64,000 bases of DNA from an uncultured Muribaculaceae bacterium (GTDB taxonomy: Bacteria > Bacteroidota > Bacteroidia > Bacteroidales > Muribaculaceae), in contig CAJUKD010000007.1 of the NCBI GenBank assembly GCA_910587235.1, forward strand, positions 35,797 through 99,796, in the 5' to 3' direction. Below, piece by piece: positions 45,079-54,391 of the stretch. Within the stretch, counting starts at the first letter, position 1. Every line of letters begins with the position of its first letter. The notes below the pieces were generated by a model, which ran no database searches, was not told the DNA's origin, and was given only the letters and a program-made list of their open reading frames with translations. The translations under genes and the position numbers were made by a program.

Positions 45079-45315
45079 TCATACTGTTTCAATCTGTTTG
45101 TCGAGAATCGAAGGAAGCAGGACAATTATAAAACCTATGAATATTATTCCCAGACCGATAAGGCGCTGGCGACGGTAGCGTCCGCGGTAATAGGCTGTTT
45201 GCTCCGGACTGAGGACGCGGCGGCGTGCGAGTTTATACCACCGTACGGCGGCTACGGCACGCCAGAATGTGCCGAATACGAATACCGCTATACCTGCCCA
45301 TATAAGTTTGTCCAT
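45079..45315 (-). CDS. Small membrane protein, 78 residues
   Basis: The likely ATG is at 45315 (MDKLIWAGIAVFVFGTFW). Longer in-frame extensions upstream look non-coding. The protein has two hydrophobic helices (about residues 4-22 and 55-72) joined by a strongly basic stretch (YKLARRRV, YYRGRYRRQR), so both ends probably face the same side of the inner membrane. No family is recognised. It stands alone between a lipoprotein gene and the porin gene on the minus strand. Confidence 0.6.
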   Translation of the reverse strand: MDKLIWAGIAVFVFGTFWRAVAAVRWYKLARRRVLSPEQTAYYRGRYRRQRLIGLGIIFIGFIIVLLPSILDKQIETV

Positions 45316-45393
45316 AGTTTTTATTTTTTTTCTTATAACGTATTGCTTCGAAAATGGTTGTATTCCGCGTAGCGTTAAAATGGCAAATAAATA

Positions 45394-45429
45394 ATTGCCC
45401 CGCCGGCGTTTCGGTGTCGGCGGGGCAAT
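45394..45429 (-). terminator. Probable porin-gene terminator
   Basis: A 12-bp perfect stem (ATTGCCCCGCCG / CGGCGGGGCAAT) followed on the minus strand by a TATTTATTT tract. It lies 108 bases downstream of the porin stop. Confidence 0.7.
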
Positions 45430-45536
45430 CGGTGCAGAATTATATAACATTCAACCATAAAAGGCTTCTCTGAGCCGTTTTCAATGGTAGAACGCAGGTG
45501 GTGGGGTCAAAGTTGAAAGCCCGGTGTTTTTTCTTG

Positions 45537-46841
45537 TTAAAAGCTGTATTGGAGCATGGCCTCCAAACGGTTGGCTCTGCCTGACATGCCTCCGACGTCC
45601 TTACGGGTGCCGTGGAGATATTCGACACCTATACGAAGTTCGTTCCAGACGTCGTAGAAAGCATTGACGGCCACATATTGGGCATATCGGTAACTGTCAT
45701 TGCCGAGCGATGCTCCGTCGCAGACTTGTGCGCGGCTATAGGATGCCGTTGCCAGCAGCGAAGGTGTGAACTGATACTGTAGTCCGGCAGTGTAACCCGC
45801 AACAGCCTGTGCGCGCAGCCTTCCGGAGCGGTCGGGATCTGGCACAAGATCGAGCCGGCGGTCGGCGAGGTCGTTGACGTAGGAGGCTATGCCTTTACCG
45901 TAGGTGTAATGGCCGAATAAGCCGAGGCCACCTATGAGTTTCGGCATTACGGTGCTGAGCTGTACGCCCCAGCCGGTGGCGAAACGGTTGCTGCCGGCAA
46001 CAAGGTCGCGATAGCTCAATTCGCGCAGTATGCCGGACAGGCGTACGTGTGATGCTCCGCCGTCCCATTGGTACTGTATATAGGCCGGAATGTCGGGAAA
46101 ACGTTGTGCGATCGATCGCGAACTGCCTTCGACTGTCCGGTAGTCGGCTGTCGGCACTTCAAGCGATACCGCTCCCATCAGTCCACGCCATGATGGAGTG
46201 ATGTAGCGCACGAGCATGTTTTTGGCGCTTACCTGTCCCGACGGTCCCTGGTCGTCGACCGTAGGTGCCATTGCCGGAGCATCGGCGAACGTTGTACGGG
46301 CTTTGCCGATGGTGAAATTGCCCACGCTGACGTATGCTTGTTTGAGAGTCAGACCATAGCCGTGGTTGCCACCGGTGAAGTTGGTCTGTATGTACACGAT
46401 GACTCGGCCAAGTCGTGTTTCCCTCGCTACCATTTTAAGGAATATTGTGGAATGCGAGAAATCGGCGCCGAATCGTTGGCGTTGTGCCGGATCGAAGGGT
46501 ACGGGTATTTCGTAAGTTGTGAATCCGTTGTCGTCAATGGCTCCGTTGACATCATACATGCCAACGCCCTTGACATATCCGCCGATTCCGAGAGCCACGC
46601 GTCCTTTTTTGTCGAGAAAGAGGAATCGGGGAGCCGCCGGATCCTCGAATGCGAGATTTTCGCGCGAGTACATCATGGCGATGTGTTCGCGTGCGGCTGC
46701 GTTGTCGGCCGAGCCGCTGAGGATGATTGCGCGCGATGGCACGCTGTCCGATTCGATGCCGGCGGGAGCAGCCGTCGTGCATACCGGCACCGCCCCCATC
46801 AAGGCTGCGGCGAGCAGAGAGAAACTTTTGTTTGCTTTCAT
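45537..46841 (-). CDS. DcaP-like outer-membrane porin
   Basis: A 434-residue outer-membrane beta-barrel protein. A signal peptide ends near TTAAPA. After a short N-terminal helical region the protein shows alternating strands typical of a trimeric porin (RVALGIGGYVKGVGMYDVNG, YGLTLKQAYVSVGNFTIGKA, TADYRTVEG) and ends with an aromatic C-terminus (LEAMLQYSF). The layout resembles DcaP-family porins, which pass small dicarboxylates and peptides; this is a moderate-confidence guess. It is monocistronic. A G7 tract lies 125 bases upstream of its start. Confidence 0.8.
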   Translation of the reverse strand: MKANKSFSLLAAALMGAVPVCTTAAPAGIESDSVPSRAIILSGSADNAAAREHIAMMYSRENLAFEDPAAPRFLFLDKKGRVALGIGGYVKGVGMYDVNGAIDDNGFTTYEIPVPFDPAQRQRFGADFSHSTIFLKMVARETRLGRVIVYIQTNFTGGNHGYGLTLKQAYVSVGNFTIGKARTTFADAPAMAPTVDDQGPSGQVSAKNMLVRYITPSWRGLMGAVSLEVPTADYRTVEGSSRSIAQRFPDIPAYIQYQWDGGASHVRLSGILRELSYRDLVAGSNRFATGWGVQLSTVMPKLIGGLGLFGHYTYGKGIASYVNDLADRRLDLVPDPDRSGRLRAQAVAGYTAGLQYQFTPSLLATASYSRAQVCDGASLGNDSYRYAQYVAVNAFYDVWNELRIGVEYLHGTRKDVGGMSGRANRLEAMLQYSF

Positions 46842-47020
46842 AAGAATGAAATTAAGGTATCACGAAAGTGTATTTAAAAGTCAACATTCCGCATAACACA
46901 AAAGTTCTTGACCGCCGGCCTAAATTAAAGGTTCCAGACTTTAAACCGGATTGTCGATCAGGAGTGGGGGGGACGATTGTCAGCGTGGCAAACTAATGTT
47001 TCATAAGAATATCAGTGAAA

Positions 47021-47059
47021 CAGGGGCGGCAAAAAGGCAATATCCTTTCGCCGCCCCTG
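47021..47059 (-). terminator. Probable prs terminator
   Basis: A hairpin with stem CAGGGGCGGC / GCCGCCCCTG lies about 29 bases after the prs stop on the minus strand. The following U-run is weak (TTTC). Confidence 0.65.
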
Positions 47060-47087
47060 AAGAGCTTTTTGTTATGTTATGCAGTGC

Positions 47088-48032
47088 TTATTTGATAAGG
47101 TACTGCGAGGAAATCGACTGGTTGGAGTGTACGCGGCGGATGGTGTCGGCGAAAAGACGTGCCACGGAAAGGATGGTGCACTTCTTGCATCCCTTGGTGT
47201 AGGGGATGGAATTGGTGAAAATCATTTCTGTAAGGGCTGAATTGGTGACAAGTTCTGTTGCAGGATCGCTCATGATGGCGTGGGAGCAGAGGGCACGTAC
47301 AGAGCGGGCGCCGCTAGCCATCATCAGGTCGGCGGCTTTAGTGATTGTTCCGGCGGTGTCGACCATGTCGTCGACCAGAATAACGTTCTTGTCTTTTACA
47401 TCGCCGATGACTGTCATGGTGGCTACGACATTGGCTTTGGCGCGTTGTTTGTGGCAGAGTACCAGAGGCACTTCGAGGTACTTGGCATAGCTGTTGGCGC
47501 GTTTCGCACCTCCTACGTCGGGTGTCGCTATGACCATGTTCTCAAGATTGAGCGACTGGATGTAGGGAATGAATACGGATGATGCGTAGAGATGGTCGAC
47601 AGGTACGTTGAAGAAACCCTGTATCTGGTCGGCGTGAAGGTCCATCGTTATCACGCGGTCGACACCGGCGGCCATCAGCAGGTCGGATACAAGTTTTGCG
47701 GCGATAGACACACGAGGTTTGTCCTTGCGGTCCTGACGTGCCCAACCGAAGTAGGGGATGACGGCGATGGTGGATTTTGCCGATGCACGCTTGGCGGCGT
47801 CTATCATCAGCAGGAGTTCCATCAGGTTGTCGCTGTTGGGGAATGTGGACTGCACGAGATAGACTTCGCAGCCGCGTATCGATTCCTCAAAGGACACCTC
47901 GAATTCGCCGTCGGCAAAGTGCTGGATGTTCATGTTGCCGAGTTCGACGCCAAGGTCTTTGCAAATCTCTTCGGCCATGTAGCGCGATTTGGTTCCGGAG
48001 AAGATTTTGAAAGGGGGTAGGTTTGTATCCAT
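47088..48032 (-). CDS. prs: Ribose-phosphate pyrophosphokinase
   Basis: A 314-residue enzyme making PRPP from ribose-5-phosphate and ATP for nucleotide, His and Trp synthesis. Visible marks are PFKIFSGTKSRYMAEEI, the ATP-site segment IPYFGWARQDRKDKPRVSIAAKLVSD, DLHADQIQGFF, VVIATPDVGGAKRANSYAK-like (VIATPDVGGAKRA) and the PRPP loop VILVDDMVDTAGTITKAADL. Length is normal. It is 55 bases downstream of the amylase gene, and a hairpin follows. Confidence 0.97.
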   Translation of the reverse strand: MDTNLPPFKIFSGTKSRYMAEEICKDLGVELGNMNIQHFADGEFEVSFEESIRGCEVYLVQSTFPNSDNLMELLLMIDAAKRASAKSTIAVIPYFGWARQDRKDKPRVSIAAKLVSDLLMAAGVDRVITMDLHADQIQGFFNVPVDHLYASSVFIPYIQSLNLENMVIATPDVGGAKRANSYAKYLEVPLVLCHKQRAKANVVATMTVIGDVKDKNVILVDDMVDTAGTITKAADLMMASGARSVRALCSHAIMSDPATELVTNSALTEMIFTNSIPYTKGCKKCTILSVARLFADTIRRVHSNQSISSQYLIK

Positions 48033-48087
48033 TTTGTTTTTTAGAGAAATATGAAAGTTTGGTTTTTTGCGTGATTCAGGCTTGTGT

Positions 48088-49803
48088 TCAGTTTTTTCCG
48101 GGGAGCAGCGGTCTTACGCGGTCGTGCGATATTTTCCATATCGCGGCGCCGTGGGCCGCAACTGAGGCTGTAAATCCTGTGTCGGGACTGAGTTCTTTAC
48201 GTTGTACTTCGCCGCTTATAAGTTCGCATGCGCGTGAGTCGACACCCACTGGCATACCGAGTGTTTCGAACGCATGGTAAGGCAGGCGGACATTGATTTC
48301 GGCCGGCGTATCGCCGAAGTTGAGCAGTATTACCAATGTTGAGCCGGCGCATGAGCGCAGGTAGGCATAATGGCGGTGCGGGTTGAGTCGCGGATTTTCG
48401 TAGTTGACGTACATCAGGTCGAAGAAAGCTCCGGAGCGTATGGCTTCCTCGGCGTTGCATAGTCGGAGTATGCGTGCGTACAGTCGGCGTAGCTCGTCCT
48501 GTGCGGGGGTAAGCTGCCCGTCGCAACGGCCTTTGTTGAGCCACTGTCGTACGGATGCCACGCTCCAGTAGTCGAAAATTGTGGTGCGGCCGTCGTGTCC
48601 GCTGTAGCCTTCGGCGTCGGTTCCCGGTTCGCCGAGTTCCTGACCGAAGTATATCATCATGGGACCTGTCGACATTGTGGCGCTTGCTACCAGTGAAGGT
48701 ATGACGCGCCAAGGGTTGCCGGCGTAGAAAGGCGATGCGAAGCGCTGCTCGTCGTGGTTCTCAAGGAAATTGAGCATGTGCGGCCCTATGCCTTCGACGG
48801 TCTGCCAGCACGATGTCAGGTGCGCAGCCGAAAGCTGGTGGCATTCGATTCCGCGCAGGGTATCGTAGAGGTTTACTTTATCGTAGAGGTAATCGAATCC
48901 CGCGGAGATGAAAGGACGATAGAGAGCCACGTCGTAGATTTCGGCTATGAAACGGACATCGGGATAGTGGTCGCGTACGGCGGGAATAGCCCATTGCCAG
49001 AACTCGAGTGGCACCATGTGCACCATATCGCAGCGGAAGCCGTCGATTCCTTTGGCGGCCCAATAGCGCAGTATGTGTAGCATCTTCAGCCATGTTGGCG
49101 GGATCGGGTCGAAGTGGCGGCTGCCGTCGCCGTAGTCTATGCCGTAGTTGAGTTTGACGGTGTCGTACCAGTCGCAAGCTCCCGGAAAGGCCGTGAAGCA
49201 ATCGTTGCCTGATGCTTTAGCCGGAAATTCGACATAAGCGTCGTCGCCGCTGCCAAGATCGACCGACGGTGCGAATTGCTGACGGGTGATATAGTAGAAA
49301 TTGTTTGTCGGCGAGAAGAACATCTCGTGGTTGTCGCCTTCGCCGAGGTCGGCTATACCGGCCGGCCTGGCATCGGAGCGGTACTGTCTTGCCACATGGT
49401 TGGGGACGAAATCGATTATCACTTTCAGGCCGGCGCGGTGTGTGCGTTCTACCAGTGCTTCGAATTCGGCCATGCGGTCGGGTACGTTTTCAGCCAGATC
49501 AGGATCGATATCGTAGTAATCGGTGATTGCGTACGGACTTCCGGCATGGCCTTTGATTACATGCGGATTATCTTTTGGAATGCCGAAAGATGTGTAGTCG
49601 GTGTCGTGCGAATGTTCGATTACACCGGTGTACCAGACGTGTGTGGTCCCGAGGTGTTTGATTTCCTTGAGTATACGTGATGTTATCTGATTGAGTTTGC
49701 CGGAGCCGTTGCGTGTTATCGGGCCATTTACCAACGGCGTTTCACAATAGTTGGTGAACAGTCGTGGCAACAGCTGATAGATGATAGGCTTCTGTTGTGT
49801 CAT
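48088..49803 (-). CDS. Cytoplasmic GH13 alpha-amylase family enzyme
   Basis: A 571-residue (beta/alpha)8 enzyme of family GH13. Conserved blocks are IIDFVPNHVAR, GIDGFRCDMVH (nucleophile Asp259), FIAEIYD (Glu288) and FLENHDEQRF (Asp351), so all three catalytic acids are present. There is no signal peptide, so it acts on internal alpha-glucan such as glycogen or maltodextrin. It probably works with the GH77 enzyme at 61.2-63.9 kb. Subfamily and exact specificity are not assigned. It is between the patatin-like gene (40 bases upstream) and prs. Confidence 0.92.
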   Translation of the reverse strand: MTQQKPIIYQLLPRLFTNYCETPLVNGPITRNGSGKLNQITSRILKEIKHLGTTHVWYTGVIEHSHDTDYTSFGIPKDNPHVIKGHAGSPYAITDYYDIDPDLAENVPDRMAEFEALVERTHRAGLKVIIDFVPNHVARQYRSDARPAGIADLGEGDNHEMFFSPTNNFYYITRQQFAPSVDLGSGDDAYVEFPAKASGNDCFTAFPGACDWYDTVKLNYGIDYGDGSRHFDPIPPTWLKMLHILRYWAAKGIDGFRCDMVHMVPLEFWQWAIPAVRDHYPDVRFIAEIYDVALYRPFISAGFDYLYDKVNLYDTLRGIECHQLSAAHLTSCWQTVEGIGPHMLNFLENHDEQRFASPFYAGNPWRVIPSLVASATMSTGPMMIYFGQELGEPGTDAEGYSGHDGRTTIFDYWSVASVRQWLNKGRCDGQLTPAQDELRRLYARILRLCNAEEAIRSGAFFDLMYVNYENPRLNPHRHYAYLRSCAGSTLVILLNFGDTPAEINVRLPYHAFETLGMPVGVDSRACELISGEVQRKELSPDTGFTASVAAHGAAIWKISHDRVRPLLPGKN

Positions 49804-49843
49804 TAGTCTTTATGTTCTTTCGTGGAGCTTTCGGTCGTTTGAT

Positions 49844-50749
49844 TTATTTTCTGAGTTTTTCAAGAGCTTCAGACAGAGATGGGCCGTCGGGAGTCGGGTT
49901 CCAGAGTCCTGCGTCGCGCAACGCGCGTCGGGTGTGTATATACCCGCTCATGAATACTTTGCCGATATGCTTCATGTTGAATACTTTGTAACTTGCCAGT
50001 TCGGGTGTCGACACTGATATGTCGCACAGCGCCATATCGGTGTTCTGGTTGGCTTTGGCCATAAGGTTGTAGGTGCGCAGGGCAACGTCGATGATCGATG
50101 AGCATTCTCCGGTCTTTCCCAGCGGGCTTACGTTGATTCCTATAAGTTTCTCGCATTTGTCGCGGATTATCCATGCGGGATGGTTGCGGAGCACACCGCC
50201 GTCGACATAATTTATTCCATCGATTTTTACGGGGCGGAATACTATGGGAATGGAGCACGAGGCTATCATGCGGTCGCCTATTTCTCCGGTATGGAACGCG
50301 GTCGGACGACCGTTGTCGAGGTCTGTGGCGCCAAGGTATACCGGAATGTCGAGTTCTTCAAGCAGGCGGCGGCCGCCGAGTGCACGGAGTACAAAATGTT
50401 TGAACCTGTCGATGCGGAACAGGCCTGCATTGCCGAAATTCAGTTCGGCGAAATCCCGGAATCCGGATTTGCTGAACAGCTGGGCCATAGAAAGCGGGGA
50501 GATCCCCGCAGCATAGAGGACAGCTATGACAGCTCCTGCGCTGACACCTGCAATGATGTCGGGGCGCATGCCTGCTTCCTCGATTGCCATCAGGGCGCCG
50601 GCGTGGGCGAAGCCGCGTGCGCCGCCGCCGCTGAGGGCTACGCCAAGTTTGTATGGCGCGCGCTGAGTGCCGGTAGCCGCCGTGGAGGGCGACTGGGTTG
50701 CGGGCATGTCGGTTTTTTCTGAACCTTGCATGTTGGTTTCGCTTTTCAT
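49844..50749 (-). CDS. Patatin-like phospholipase
   Basis: A 301-residue lipid acyl hydrolase using a Ser-Asp dyad. The oxyanion hole is GGGARGFAHAGAL, the nucleophile is Ser70 in GVSAG, and the catalytic Asp lies in NYVDGGVLRNHP. The N-terminus (about 30 residues) is polar and low in complexity. No signal peptide is present, so it is cytoplasmic or peripheral. A promoter box overlaps the far 5' end (50753-50760), so a start at 50731 is also possible. It is followed by the amylase gene after 40 bases. Substrate unknown. Confidence 0.92.
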   Translation of the reverse strand: MKSETNMQGSEKTDMPATQSPSTAATGTQRAPYKLGVALSGGGARGFAHAGALMAIEEAGMRPDIIAGVSAGAVIAVLYAAGISPLSMAQLFSKSGFRDFAELNFGNAGLFRIDRFKHFVLRALGGRRLLEELDIPVYLGATDLDNGRPTAFHTGEIGDRMIASCSIPIVFRPVKIDGINYVDGGVLRNHPAWIIRDKCEKLIGINVSPLGKTGECSSIIDVALRTYNLMAKANQNTDMALCDISVSTPELASYKVFNMKHIGKVFMSGYIHTRRALRDAGLWNPTPDGPSLSEALEKLRK

Positions 50750-50752
50750 TTG

Positions 50753-50784
50753 CAAAATTAAGCAGAATAAATTGATTGTTCAAT
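50753..50784 (-). promoter_or_regulatory. Promoter of the patatin-like gene
   Basis: The minus strand reads ATTG, a 20-base spacer, then TAATTTTG (50753-50760). The -7 box touches the predicted start region, so translation probably begins at 50749 or a later ATG. Confidence 0.6.
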
Positions 50785-50824
50785 TTTATAACAAAAATTC
50801 CCCCTCAAAAAATCCGCGGCTTGG

Positions 50825-50866
50825 AAAAAAAACGAAGCCCGCAACTTTATTGCTGCGGGCTTCGTT
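50825..50866 (-). terminator. Terminator of the ExbB-ExbD-ExbD-TonB operon
   Basis: A perfect 13-bp stem (AACGAAGCCCGCA / TGCGGGCTTCGTT) followed on the minus strand by a U-run (the A-run at 50825-50830). Confidence 0.85.
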
Positions 50867-50894
50867 GGAATGTATGGAATTCAAAAGCGAATTC

Positions 50895-51749
50895 TTATTG
50901 CAGGCGGAATGTGACGGGAAGAGTGTAGGTTACCTTTACGGGCTGACCGTTGTTACGGCCGGGCACCCACTTGGGCATTGCCTTGACCACGCGTACGGCT
51001 TCCTTGTCGAGAGCCGGATGGCGAGTGCGGACTACATGGACGTTTTGTATCGAACCATCCTTGGCTACGACGAATTCCACGACTACGCGACCCTGAACGC
51101 CTTCTTCGGCTGCGGCCGGGGGATAGACGATATTGTCGCTGAGGAATTTGTACATTGCAGCTTCGCCGCCGGGGAACATAGGTTTCTGTTCCACCATGGC
51201 TATGCTCATGGGCTGTTCTTCCTCGACTTTCACTTCGGCGATGACCTGTTCGGTGATTGTCACCTTATTAAGGTCGTTCGTGCCTTCGGTGATGTCGACG
51301 GCACCTGCCTGGGCTTCGTTCTGAATCATTTCCTCCTGATTTTTCACTTGCTTATCGTCTTCTAACTGATCATCTTCGACGATAAGAAGTTCGGTGATTC
51401 GCTGCTCGTTGGCAACTTCTTCAGGAGCTATGACTTCTTCGGGTTCGGGAGGTAATACGAATTCTTCCGGTTCATCTATATCGTCTTCGATGTCCTCGGT
51501 GTCGATAGTTGTAAGTACCTGGTCGGTATTTGTCACAATCATTTCGTCTTCGGGTTTGGCGAAAACGCCGGAGATGCTGAGGATAAGGAATACCAGAAGT
51601 ATCGCGAGTCCGATGAGAACGAAGGTCACAGCTTTGGTGTGGCGCTGGACGGAGCCTGCACGGAGTGTGTAGGCGCCGTACTCTTTGTTTTTGCCTTCGA
51701 AGACTATATCACGCCACTCTTTTGATGAAAGATCTACGTCTTTTGCCAT
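50895..51749 (-). CDS. tonB: TonB-family energy transducer
   Basis: A 284-residue protein that carries inner-membrane proton-motive energy to outer-membrane receptors. A cytoplasmic N-terminus (about 40 residues, with YGAYTLRAGS) is followed by one membrane helix (about 43-63). An extended acidic, proline-poor periplasmic spacer and a C-terminal TonB domain follow (VQGRVVVEFVVAKDGSIQNVHVVRTRHPALDKEAVRVVKAMPKWVPG). It is the last gene of an operon with ExbB and two ExbD proteins. Its likely clients include SusC-type receptors such as the one at 1.9-4.9 kb. Confidence 0.95.
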   Translation of the reverse strand: MAKDVDLSSKEWRDIVFEGKNKEYGAYTLRAGSVQRHTKAVTFVLIGLAILLVFLILSISGVFAKPEDEMIVTNTDQVLTTIDTEDIEDDIDEPEEFVLPPEPEEVIAPEEVANEQRITELLIVEDDQLEDDKQVKNQEEMIQNEAQAGAVDITEGTNDLNKVTITEQVIAEVKVEEEQPMSIAMVEQKPMFPGGEAAMYKFLSDNIVYPPAAAEEGVQGRVVVEFVVAKDGSIQNVHVVRTRHPALDKEAVRVVKAMPKWVPGRNNGQPVKVTYTLPVTFRLQ

Positions 51750-51763
51750 TTTCGTTTTAGAGA

Positions 51764-52513
51764 TTAAAGGTTAGTAGATGTAGTTCTGACTGTGGGTCGG
51801 ATGATAGTCTCGTTGTTGGCCTGCTCGAAGTGGCGCAGGAGCACGGTGTCGGTGTGCGAGGGAAGCTCTATGCTATAGCGCGAAATCTGGTTGATGTTCA
51901 TTTCGTCGATAGCGTTGATGAGGCCTTCGTAGGTGGTGTTGGGACCCGGTTTGATCACCACTACAGGACGAGTCTTCAGTGAGTCGGCCGCATTCTTTTT
52001 GGCCAGCTGATCGAATTCTTCCTTGGTGATTTCCTTGTTTTTCCAACGATCCTTAAGCGACTCGTACTCTTTCATCACTTCTTCGTTCTTGCTGCGGAGG
52101 ATCTTGCGGATACCCTGAGGCTGATGGTTCATGTTGCCGATGAACTGCTCCTTGCGGAGGTACTTCGGTGTTGAGAACGTTGTGTCGGCGATACCTTCAT
52201 AATAATATATATTATGGATGGTCTTGCCGGTTTCTGCATCAACGGTGGGTTTGTCGTCGGTATATTCCGTGTCAAGAATCAGGGTTATGGCTTCTGACTG
52301 TTTCGCCTGGCTCTGCTGCTCTTTCTTGACGTCCTCGTTGGTGGGGAGCACAATCTGGAGTGTCTGCGATTTGATCATCGTTGTACAGAGCATGAAGAAT
52401 GTGATCAGAAGCATGTTCATATCCACCATGGGGGTGAAGTCCACATGGATAGACATCTTTTTCTGGGCGCCTTTTTTCTTTTTGCCGCCGCTCGATTGTT
52501 CTATTTGTGCCAT
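51764..52513 (-). CDS. ExbD/TolR-family protein, second copy
   Basis: A 249-residue protein with a short basic N-terminus (GGKKKKGAQKK), one membrane helix with the family's functional aspartate (Asp31 in MVDMNMLLITFFM), and an unusually long periplasmic domain of about 200 residues. Standard ExbD proteins are about 140 residues. It lies 14 bases before tonB and 12 bases after the first exbD copy. The two ExbD copies differ much in the periplasmic part, so a mixed ExbD dimer or distinct roles are possible. Confidence 0.93.
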   Translation of the reverse strand: MAQIEQSSGGKKKKGAQKKMSIHVDFTPMVDMNMLLITFFMLCTTMIKSQTLQIVLPTNEDVKKEQQSQAKQSEAITLILDTEYTDDKPTVDAETGKTIHNIYYYEGIADTTFSTPKYLRKEQFIGNMNHQPQGIRKILRSKNEEVMKEYESLKDRWKNKEITKEEFDQLAKKNAADSLKTRPVVVIKPGPNTTYEGLINAIDEMNINQISRYSIELPSHTDTVLLRHFEQANNETIIRPTVRTTSTNL

Positions 52514-52525
52514 ATGTCCTTTACA

Positions 52526-53338
52526 TTAGTTGGTGGGTTCATCTTCAGATTTCAGCGCTGTCATAAGGCTGAATTTGTTGAGCTTCATCGTCTGCAGATT
52601 GTCGAAAACCTGCTGTACGGTGGTGAAGGGGGTGTCCTTGTCGGCTTTGACTGCTATACCCTGACCTCTGCGCATCAGAGCTGTGTAGAGGTTCGAGAGG
52701 TTCTGACGCTCTTCGGACGAAAGACCTTCGGCCTGTTCGTTGTTGATAAGCTGAGCCACGTTGTAGATAGCTTTGAGCCATATCTGGAAGTCGTTAAGAC
52801 GACCGTCACGGTTTTTGTTGCCGTCGATGGGTATTCCGACTTCAGGATTTGTCATGTCGCCCTGGAACTTGTCGCGTTCGGTCAGGGGCATACTGAGCAT
52901 CTTGGGCAGGACCTGGAAAGGAACTCCGAACATGTTTGTCGAGCGGAATTCGGCTTTCTGCTGTGCGGTGAGCTGGATGGGATTGTTCTTGTGCTGTTCG
53001 TTGTAGATGGAGAGCGCTTCGTCGAGCATCATGCCGCGGATTTTTTCGCTTGAGAATGTCGAGTCGGCGTCGCCGGTGAACGAGATGAAGATTTTACCTT
53101 CTGCAATTTCCGGATTGTCGAGTTTGCCGGACTTGTCGGCGCTCGATACCAGTACGGTCACCACATTGTTCATGGGCACCTTTTCTTCCGAAACGGATGA
53201 CGGGGTGTAGACAATGGTGGGTTCCTTCTGCAGGAAGGTTGAAGTCAACATGAAGAAAGTAAGCAAAAGAACAGTCACGTCGCTCATCGCGGTCATGTCG
53301 ATGAGAGTGCTTTTTCTTTTAATTTTTACTTTTCCCAT
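52526..53338 (-). CDS. ExbD/TolR-family protein, first copy
   Basis: A 270-residue protein with the same plan as the neighbouring copy: basic N-terminus (MGKVKIKRKSTLIDM), membrane helix with Asp20 in MSDVTVLLLTFFML, and a long periplasmic domain with NRDGRLNDFQIWLKA and charged helices. It shares the proton-channel stator role with ExbB. It follows exbB by 47 bases, and the next exbD copy starts 12 bases later. Confidence 0.93.
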   Translation of the reverse strand: MGKVKIKRKSTLIDMTAMSDVTVLLLTFFMLTSTFLQKEPTIVYTPSSVSEEKVPMNNVVTVLVSSADKSGKLDNPEIAEGKIFISFTGDADSTFSSEKIRGMMLDEALSIYNEQHKNNPIQLTAQQKAEFRSTNMFGVPFQVLPKMLSMPLTERDKFQGDMTNPEVGIPIDGNKNRDGRLNDFQIWLKAIYNVAQLINNEQAEGLSSEERQNLSNLYTALMRRGQGIAVKADKDTPFTTVQQVFDNLQTMKLNKFSLMTALKSEDEPTN

Positions 53339-53385
53339 ATTTACCTATTTAATAGTGTTTTGATTTTTAAATGGATAAACCGGGA

Positions 53386-54192
53386 TTAGTGGGTAGCGGC
53401 AAATGTCTGCACGATCGAGAAACCGATTTCGTCGATAGCGTAGGTGAGGTTGTCGATTTTGTTGGTGTAGTAGTTGTAGAAGATTACAGCGAATGCACCG
53501 GTTGCGATACCGAAGGCGGTGTTGATAAGAGCCTCAGAAATACCGGTCGAAAGTTCGGTGGAGTCGGGAGCACCGGACTGCGACAGAGCCTGGAACGATT
53601 TGATCATACCCATTACAGTACCGAGAAGACCGACGAGAGTACCGAGAGTGGTCATCGTGGCGATGATGGGGAGGTTCTGCTGGAGGGTAGGCATTTCCAG
53701 AGCGGTAGCTTCTTCAACCTGCTTCTGGAGGTTGGCGATCTTCTGTTCTTTTGTCAGGACAGTGTTCTTGTCCATTTCCTCGTAGCGAACCAGAGCTGCG
53801 TCGACAACTGCGGCAACAGAACCTTTCTGTGCTGCGCAGAGTTTGCGTGCGCCTTCGATGTCGCCTTTGGCGAGGCTGGCCTTGACACCGGCAACGAATT
53901 TGGTGATGTTTCCTTTGCCTTTGGCGGCGGAGAGGGCGATGCCGCGTTCTACGGCCAGAACGATAACGGTAAGGAAGAGAGTCTGCAGCACAGGCACGAT
54001 GAAGCCGCCTTTATAGATTGTGCCCCAGATGTTGATGGGGTGACCGTCCTCGAAGTGCATTTCGTTGCCGAGGAAGAAAATGAAGAAGCATACGCAGATG
54101 ATTGCGCAGATTACGATAACCCATGAGGCGTTTTTGATGCCGGGGGCGTTCTTTTTTGCACTGGTCTGTGCTTTGGGCTTTTGAGCTTCCAT
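53386..54192 (-). CDS. exbB: MotA/TolQ/ExbB proton-channel protein
   Basis: A 268-residue inner-membrane protein with three helices: about residues 25-45 (WVIVICAIICVCFFIFFLG), about 70-88 and a conserved central pair at about 165-230 (IATMTTLGTLVGLLGTVMGMI, ALINTAFGIATGAFAVIFYNYY). This is the ExbB fold that forms the pentameric proton channel. It is first in the operon exbB-exbD-exbD-tonB. A minus-strand promoter box about 200 bases upstream (54392-54399) suggests a long leader. Confidence 0.95.
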   Translation of the reverse strand: MEAQKPKAQTSAKKNAPGIKNASWVIVICAIICVCFFIFFLGNEMHFEDGHPINIWGTIYKGGFIVPVLQTLFLTVIVLAVERGIALSAAKGKGNITKFVAGVKASLAKGDIEGARKLCAAQKGSVAAVVDAALVRYEEMDKNTVLTKEQKIANLQKQVEEATALEMPTLQQNLPIIATMTTLGTLVGLLGTVMGMIKSFQALSQSGAPDSTELSTGISEALINTAFGIATGAFAVIFYNYYTNKIDNLTYAIDEIGFSIVQTFAATH

Positions 54193-54391
54193 AATTTTGT
54201 TGAACTGAGTTAAATTAGTTAAAATTAAAGTTTTTGTATGTATGTTTGTTAGGCTGTATTGTAACGATGCCTTACCGCCGTGGCCGGTATAGGCCGGAGG
54301 TCAAGGCTACCGCAGTCGGATTATGTTAGGAATGAGTACTTTTTCAATGGCATTTCTGTCTTTTCAGGGCTATGAACCCGGAACATCAACG

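Noticed and set aside
46966..46972. G7 tract upstream of the porin gene as a phase-variable switch
   Set aside because: It is shorter than typical slippage tracts and lies 125 bases from the start with no promoter box identified nearby.
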